DNA from: Psychromonas sp.
GTDB taxonomy: Bacteria; Pseudomonadota; Gammaproteobacteria; Enterobacterales; Psychromonadaceae
Assembly: GCA_023145575.1 (NCBI GenBank)
Contig: JAGLDN010000257.1
Span: forward strand, 1-10,150
Length of the DNA: 10,150 nt
Direction of reading: 5' to 3'
The position numbers were made by a program, and so were the translations under genes. The notes below the pieces were generated by a model. That model was not told the DNA's origin. It ran no database searches and saw only the letters and a list, made by a program, of their open reading frames with translations. Shown piece by piece: positions 5,608 through 10,150 of the stretch (its first letter is position 1; every line of letters starts with the position of its first letter).

Positions 5608-5623
5608 TTGCCTCAAGATGCAA
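5596..5623 (-). promoter_or_regulatory. Candidate sigma-70 promoter for relA
   Basis: On the minus strand TTGCAT (5623-5618) is followed after 16 bases by TATAAA (5601-5596); a TAAAAT two bases further on gives spacing 18. The start would be near 5589, leaving a leader of about 110 bases that contains the palindrome at 5572-5583 and the inverted pair at 5511-5561. Nearly the whole promoter is made of sequence repeated elsewhere in the window. Confidence 0.5.
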
Positions 5624-5751
5624 TGTCATAGGGAGTATATACAAAATATTGCTTGTTGTGAGATAAATAATGGCGGAAGATAAAGTTCTATTTAGCGATT
5701 TATTTATTGACTACTTTTGAGAACAATCGTTGTGTGGTCATTATTATCAAA

Positions 5752-7134
5752 TTAAAGGCATGTTTTTAATTGTTTTGTTGATTGATAGCTAATTGATGAT
5801 GACACTTTAAACAAGGCCATAGACTCTATATGACTGGTTTGCGGAAACATATCTAACAAACCTAATTTATCTAAATGATAACCGGCGTCTAATAATTGCT
5901 TACTATCTCTTGCAAGCGACAGAGGGTCGCAAGACACATAAACAATATGTGTCGGCTTAAGTTTAATGATAAAATTCATGCATTTAAAAGCACCCGCACG
6001 ACTAGGATCGAGCAATACCTTGTTAAACGTTCGCTTGTTCCAATCAAATTTCATTAAATTTGTTGCATTTAAATCCGCTTGATAAAAATAAGCATTTTCA
6101 ATGTTATTTAGTCGCTTATTGTAATCTGCGCGATCAACCATTGCTTGAACGCCTTCAATGCCAACAACTTTTTTTACGCTACGTGCAATTGGCAATGTAA
6201 AATTACCTAGACCACAAAACAAATCCAATACGTAATCATTTTCATCTAGGGTTAACCAAGTAATTGCCTGTTCGACCATTTTTTGGTTAACCTTTTCATT
6301 GATTTGTAAAAAATCTGTCGGGTTAAAATTAAATTGACAATGCCACATTGGCAATTGATAAGTAAGATTTCCCTTACCAAAGAGGCAGCAACTTTGACCA
6401 TTATTAGGCTGAGTATAAAAGTTTAGGTGTTTACTTTCTGAATACGCAATAATTAATTTAATATCTTGAGACGTTAACGGCTGTAAATGCCGCAATAAAA
6501 CAATAGCACCTTCATCTGAAAAAAGGAGATTGACATGACCAAGTTGTGCTTTGCTTGGTAATCGATTTAATAATTTCTTTATCGGCTTTATTAAAACTTC
6601 AAGTTCAGCTATTAGCACTGGGCATTCTTGCTGATCAATCAATGTATTCGAGCCTTTTCGTCGAAAGCCCATCTCTAGTGTGTTTGTTTTTCGGTTAAAC
6701 TGCAATCCAAATCGCGCAGTACGACGATATCCCCATTCATGATCTAACAGCGAATTGATGATATCCACTTGTTCAAGTTTTGCGAATCTTTTAAATAAAT
6801 CCTGTAAACCGGTTTCTTTTATTTTTCGTTCAGTAGCACTATCGCAATGTTGAAGATCACAGCCTCCACATTCATCATAATGCATGCATTGAGGCTTAAT
6901 TCTAGATGGCGAGACTTTTGAAATATGTTTAATAATACCTTTACTAAAGCGTTTTTTATTTTCGGTAATTTGAATATCTAGCCTTTCACCTGTCAATCCT
7001 CCCTTAACAAATAACGGTTTATTTTGAAAAAAAGCAAGCCCTTGTCCTTGATGATCTAATTTTTCAATCAAAATATTTTTGACAATTATTTTTTTTGTGG
7101 AATTTACTTGTTTTATTTTAAAGAACTGTGCCAT
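5752..7134 (-). CDS. rlmD: 23S rRNA (uracil-1939-C5) methyltransferase RlmD
   Basis: SAM-dependent enzyme methylating U1939 of 23S rRNA in the cytoplasm (formerly RumA). Length is 460 residues against 433 in E. coli, partly from an unconserved C-terminal tail after KVSSS. Domains: N-terminal TRAM RNA-binding domain (about 15-72, with GQGLAFF and LFVKGGLTGE); [4Fe-4S] cluster cysteines C83, C89, C92 and C171 (CMHYDECGGC and ECPVL); methyltransferase fold with SAM-binding DLFCGLGNF (304-312), DPSRAG (376-381), nucleophile C402 in VSCDP, and base E437 in SHIESMALF. The position after the nucleophile is D403, where E. coli RlmD and TrmA have N. The start MAQF matches the E. coli start; its Shine-Dalgarno is weak. 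A TATAAT on the minus strand at 7169-7164 could be its -10, although the -35 is poor. It is divergent from barA and upstream of relA, the classical order. Confidence 0.97.
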   Translation of the reverse strand: MAQFFKIKQVNSTKKIIVKNILIEKLDHQGQGLAFFQNKPLFVKGGLTGERLDIQITENKKRFSKGIIKHISKVSPSRIKPQCMHYDECGGCDLQHCDSATERKIKETGLQDLFKRFAKLEQVDIINSLLDHEWGYRRTARFGLQFNRKTNTLEMGFRRKGSNTLIDQQECPVLIAELEVLIKPIKKLLNRLPSKAQLGHVNLLFSDEGAIVLLRHLQPLTSQDIKLIIAYSESKHLNFYTQPNNGQSCCLFGKGNLTYQLPMWHCQFNFNPTDFLQINEKVNQKMVEQAITWLTLDENDYVLDLFCGLGNFTLPIARSVKKVVGIEGVQAMVDRADYNKRLNNIENAYFYQADLNATNLMKFDWNKRTFNKVLLDPSRAGAFKCMNFIIKLKPTHIVYVSCDPLSLARDSKQLLDAGYHLDKLGLLDMFPQTSHIESMALFKVSSSISYQSTKQLKTCL

Positions 7135-7163
7135 AACAATCTACAGGGTGGTGAAGCTATAAG

Positions 7164-7169
7164 ATTATA
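7164..7169 (-). promoter_or_regulatory. Candidate -10 box for rlmD
   Basis: A perfect TATAAT on the minus strand, about 30 bases before the rlmD start codon, implies a leader of roughly 23 bases. The region 17-18 bases upstream (ATAGGC/CATAGG) is a poor -35, so activation by a factor bound at the dyads further upstream is conceivable. Confidence 0.4.
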
Positions 7170-7202
7170 ACTTCTATTTATGTTATGCCTATGTTACGTT
7201 AA

Positions 7203-7228
7203 AATGTTAATTGAGCAAGATTAACATT
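7203..7228. promoter_or_regulatory. Perfect 9-base dyad, candidate operator between rlmD and barA
   Basis: AATGTTAAT (7203-7211) and ATTAACATT (7220-7228) are exact reverse complements separated by TGAGCAAG. The 26-base dyad lies about 60 bases before the barA start and about 70 before the rlmD start, well placed for a dimeric regulator of either gene. There is no T-run after it, which argues against a terminator. I cannot name a regulator from the half-site. Confidence 0.6.
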
Positions 7229-7230
7229 CC

Positions 7231-7246
7231 TTGATTTATCAATCAA
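7231..7246. promoter_or_regulatory. Second dyad TTGATT-TATC-AATCAA
   Basis: Perfect 6-base arms (7231-7236, 7241-7246), two bases beyond the first dyad. The half-site resembles FNR (TTGAT/ATCAA), but the spacing is six bases, or two if the inner ATCAA is used, rather than four. It may be a second site for the regulator of the neighbouring dyad or an independent one. Confidence 0.5.
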
Positions 7247-7287
7247 AAGTAAGCACTTTTCGAAAATTATTAAATTGAAATGAAATT

Positions 7288-10059
7288 ATGGCAAAATATG
7301 GATTACGATCACAGGTTATTACCTACACTTTATTACCCACTATTTTTATTGGAGGGTTACTTGCGAGTTATTTTTTATATAATCGTTACCATGAAGCGAA
7401 TAGATCCTTCATCAACAATGCAATCAATATTGCAGAGCCACTTGCAATTGCCTGTGAATATGGGATGCATGATGGCACCAGAGAGATCCTTCAGCGTTTA
7501 ATAAGTCTAACACATCGAAAAAATAGTGAAATGATTAAAAGTATTGCCATTTTCGATGCGCATAATAAATTATTTGTCACCAGTAATTACCATAGTGGTT
7601 TTCACCGCCTGCAATTAACCGGCAAAAAACCTATCCCTGATGTAACACAAGTGCGAAAGTTTAAAGATGAAGTTGTTATTTTTAGTCCCATCACTAACGA
7701 AAGTAATTTTTTACAATACAATCTTAATTTTGATTCCTCACATAAAATCATTGGTTATATCTCACTAGAAATATCCCCTCATCCTGTTGAGTTATTATTA
7801 TATCGCGATGCTAGTATTTCACTGTTAATCGTTTTCATTGGTATTTTAGGCAGCTTGTTTTTTGCTCTAAAACAAGCTCGGCGCATCACGGAGCCTGTTT
7901 CACAAATGGCACAAATCGTTGAGAAAATTAGCCTCGGGAGACTTAACTCTCGTGTTTATGGGGAATATAACGGTGAACTTCAGCTTTTAAAAGATGGCAT
8001 TAATGAAATGGCTGTCGCAATGTCAAAGCATCACAGTGAAATGCAAGATAGTATTGATCTTGCGACAAGTGAATTGCGAGAAACACTTGATCAAATGGAA
8101 ATTCAAAATATCGAGATTGATATAACACGCAAAGAAGCACTAGAGGCTAGCATGGTTAAATCAGACTTTCTCGCGAATATGAGCCATGAATTACGCACGC
8201 CTCTTAATGGCGTAATCGGTTTTACCCGCCAACTATTGAAAACACAAATGAACGAAGGGCAGGTTGATTATTTACAAACTATCGAACGCTCAGCGGGTAA
8301 TTTATTAACCATCATTAACGACATTTTGGATTTTTCAAAACTCGAAGCGGGCAAATTAAAACTTGAAAGCATACCCTTTAATCTAAGAGATAGCATTCAT
8401 GAAACCATGCTTTTACTTGCGGCTAGTGCACATGAGAAAGATCTAGAATTAAGTATGATGTTTGATCCGGCGGTACCAGAGAATGTCATTGGCGATTCAA
8501 TGCGCTTACAACAGATCATGACAAATCTTATTGGTAATGCCATCAAATTTACTCAGAAAGGTAATATAGATGTTAAAGTTCAATGTACTAATACGTATCA
8601 AGGATCAGATATGATGACCATGTTGAAAATTACAATTTCAGACACGGGCATTGGTATTTCACAGGATCAGCAGTCACAATTATTCAAACCGTTTGGCCAA
8701 GCAGATAGCAGTATAACGCGTCAATATGGTGGAACAGGTCTAGGCTTAGTTATCACAAAAAAACTTGTTGATGAAATGGGTGGCAGGATAAGTCTTAGTT
8801 CAAAAATAAATAAAGGCACAATTTTCTCATTTACAATTAATTTTGAAAAAAACAACCATAATTTACTTAAACAGCGTGAAACTGATATTTTAAAAAATAA
8901 ATCGGTGTTACTTTTTGATGCAAATAGATCTGCAATAAGCGCATGTGCTCAATTATTAGAGCAATGGAAAATGAACTTAATTTTAGCCACAACAAAGCAA
9001 CAATTTATAGAACATTGCCAGAAAGTTTATGACAGCATTATTATCGGTTATAGTCACTGTGCTGATTTAGCCCCTTTATACGAATATATAAGTTTAGCTC
9101 AACAATTTACCAGTAACGTTATTGTATTACTAAACTCAAGTAACCCAATTGACTATGATAAAATTAAAAATACGCGTGTTTCTCACTGCCTAAGTAAACC
9201 GATTAACCACAATAATATTGCCGATGCGTTGTTATCTAACAGACAAATAGAGAGCTTTACAGTGCCAATAATGACACCTCGGCGGCAACGGAAAAACATT
9301 AGCGTACTGGCCGTTGATGATAACCCTGCTAATTTAAAATTAATATCAGCAATGCTTTCTGATTGCGTCAGGCATCTATCAACATGTGTTAATGGGCAAG
9401 AAGCCGTGGAATGTGCAAAAAAACAGCATTTTGATATCATTTTTATGGATATTCAAATGCCAATTTTAGATGGTATCAACGCTTCCCGACAAATTAAAAA
9501 TGATCCAATGAATGCTAATACCCCAATTATTGCAGTAACAGCCCATATTTTTCCAGAGGAAAAATCTGAATATTTACAAAAGGGCATGAATGATTGTCTT
9601 GCTAAACCAATAGATGAATCCGTACTTGAAAACATCATTAATATCTGGACAAAAGAGGCTCAGCAACACAACACGTCGGAGTATGCCATGCCAATTGATA
9701 TTCAACGTGGCAAAACACTGTGTTCATTTGATTGGAAACTTGCACTAAAACAGTCCGCAGGAAAAGCAGATTTAGCACAAGAAATGATAACCATGCTACT
9801 GAGTGAGTTTACACAAATAAGAGGAGCAGTTAATTTAATATTAAAAGATGAAATGCCTCAAGACAAGTTTCAAGAACTGATCCATCGCGTGCATGGGGGT
9901 TGCTGTTATAGCGGCGTGCCAAAATTAAGGAAAATAATAGATATTATAGAGCAAGGATTAAAACAAGCGATAGAAGCAAAATCACTTGAACCCGAGTTGC
10001 TAGAATTACTTGATGAGCTCGATAATATTGAACGAGAGTCAAGAGAATACTTGATTTAA
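7288..10059 (+). CDS. barA: BarA, hybrid sensor histidine kinase of the BarA-UvrY (GacS-GacA) system
   Basis: Inner-membrane tripartite kinase that in E. coli phosphorylates UvrY, driving CsrB/CsrC small RNAs and so relieving CsrA. Length is 923 residues (E. coli 918). Domains: TM1 at about 9-31; periplasmic sensor (32-175), opening with AEPLAIACEYGM as in E. coli (EPLAVSTEYGM); TM2 at about 176-194; HAMP at about 195-248; HisKA with phospho-accepting H300 in MSHELRTPLNG; HATPase with N box around N413-N417, DTGIGI (452-457) and GGTGLGL (481-487); a degenerate receiver (about 537-650) without a recognisable phosphate-accepting aspartate, also poorly conserved in E. coli; true receiver with D677, D678, D721 in MDIQMP and K773; HPt domain with H869 in HRVHGGCCYSG. 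All His-Asp-His relay residues are present, so it should be active. The ATG at 7288 matches the family start (MAKYGLRSQ versus MTNYSLRAR); the Shine-Dalgarno is weak, suggesting modest translation. The response regulator is elsewhere, as usual. Confidence 0.98.
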   Translation: MAKYGLRSQVITYTLLPTIFIGGLLASYFLYNRYHEANRSFINNAINIAEPLAIACEYGMHDGTREILQRLISLTHRKNSEMIKSIAIFDAHNKLFVTSNYHSGFHRLQLTGKKPIPDVTQVRKFKDEVVIFSPITNESNFLQYNLNFDSSHKIIGYISLEISPHPVELLLYRDASISLLIVFIGILGSLFFALKQARRITEPVSQMAQIVEKISLGRLNSRVYGEYNGELQLLKDGINEMAVAMSKHHSEMQDSIDLATSELRETLDQMEIQNIEIDITRKEALEASMVKSDFLANMSHELRTPLNGVIGFTRQLLKTQMNEGQVDYLQTIERSAGNLLTIINDILDFSKLEAGKLKLESIPFNLRDSIHETMLLLAASAHEKDLELSMMFDPAVPENVIGDSMRLQQIMTNLIGNAIKFTQKGNIDVKVQCTNTYQGSDMMTMLKITISDTGIGISQDQQSQLFKPFGQADSSITRQYGGTGLGLVITKKLVDEMGGRISLSSKINKGTIFSFTINFEKNNHNLLKQRETDILKNKSVLLFDANRSAISACAQLLEQWKMNLILATTKQQFIEHCQKVYDSIIIGYSHCADLAPLYEYISLAQQFTSNVIVLLNSSNPIDYDKIKNTRVSHCLSKPINHNNIADALLSNRQIESFTVPIMTPRRQRKNISVLAVDDNPANLKLISAMLSDCVRHLSTCVNGQEAVECAKKQHFDIIFMDIQMPILDGINASRQIKNDPMNANTPIIAVTAHIFPEEKSEYLQKGMNDCLAKPIDESVLENIINIWTKEAQQHNTSEYAMPIDIQRGKTLCSFDWKLALKQSAGKADLAQEMITMLLSEFTQIRGAVNLILKDEMPQDKFQELIHRVHGGCCYSGVPKLRKIIDIIEQGLKQAIEAKSLEPELLELLDELDNIERESREYLI

Positions 10060-10150
10060 CCCCCTCCTTTTACCTTTGTTGCATCGTCATATGGGTACAA
10101 ATAATTAGGGGTCGCACACCAGTGCTTAATTGACTTAACATTGGCATGGC
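10060..10150. other. Sequence after barA, no gene seen
   Basis: These 91 bases to the window edge hold no supportable ORF and no hairpin with T-run. TTGACT at 10130-10135 would be a good -35 for a plus-strand gene beyond the edge, but its -10 would fall outside the window. Confidence 0.4.

Larger units (their letters stand above)
5477..5751 (-). promoter_or_regulatory. relA upstream region with dyads (rlmD-relA gap)
   Basis: The gap has no gene and points toward relA. Apart from the promoter and FNR-like box listed separately, it holds a perfect 12-base palindrome ATAGTTAACTAT (5572-5583) and an inverted pair GTTCAAAT (5511-5518)/ATTTGAAC (5554-5561) that brackets the FNR-like box almost symmetrically. 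TTCTAGAA (5521-5528) is a further small palindrome. I see no hairpin with T-run after rlmD, so read-through from rlmD into relA is possible. Confidence 0.5.

Noticed and set aside
7231..7246. Canonical FNR site upstream of barA
   Set aside because: TTGAT and ATCAA are present, but the spacing is two or six bases rather than four, so it is listed only as a dyad.
1..10150. CRISPR arrays, complete insertion sequences, prophage genes, toxin-antitoxin or defence systems
   Set aside because: No regularly spaced long repeats, no intact transposase and no recognisable defence or phage proteins were found on either strand.

Overview
The window is AT-rich chromosomal DNA from a gammaproteobacterium, probably a marine and possibly cold-adapted lineage near Psychromonas, Moritella, Colwellia or Vibrio. 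That placement rests on the divergent barA | rlmD-relA order, which E. coli also has, on how closely the three proteins follow their E. coli counterparts, and on the low-GC codon use. I cannot name a genus.

Right half (3260-10059): a conserved core block. relA (ribosome-associated ppGpp synthetase) and rlmD (23S rRNA m5U methyltransferase) lie on the minus strand. barA (hybrid sensor kinase of the Gac/Csr pathway) diverges from rlmD on the plus strand. The 153-base barA/rlmD gap holds two adjacent perfect dyads. The 275-base rlmD/relA gap holds a good candidate promoter, an FNR-like box and further dyads. All three genes look intact and bear on growth-state control: stringent response, ribosome modification, and carbon-storage or secondary-metabolism signalling.

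Left half (1-3259): a patchwork. In E. coli and many relatives mazG follows relA. Here there is a 646-base gene-free stretch rich in hairpins and short repeats. It is followed by a small ArsR-type regulator of the HlyU/YgaV/BigR kind, a divergent two-helix membrane protein (DUF2892, like the membrane part of YgaP), a decayed C-terminal remnant of an ISAs1-family transposase, and the first 290 codons of gmd (GDP-mannose 4,6-dehydratase), which runs off the window edge. The arsR/DUF2892 pair resembles the ygaV-ygaP sulfur-responsive pair but is split and divergent. The region looks like a synteny breakpoint shaped by insertion and decay.

I see no CRISPR array, complete mobile element, rRNA, tRNA or clearly new multi-gene system. 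The points most worth a second look are the EXVD variant of the EXDD motif in RelA, the ArsR protein lacking the usual C-terminal cysteine, the paired dyads between barA and rlmD, and the 15-base-pair hairpin downstream of relA.
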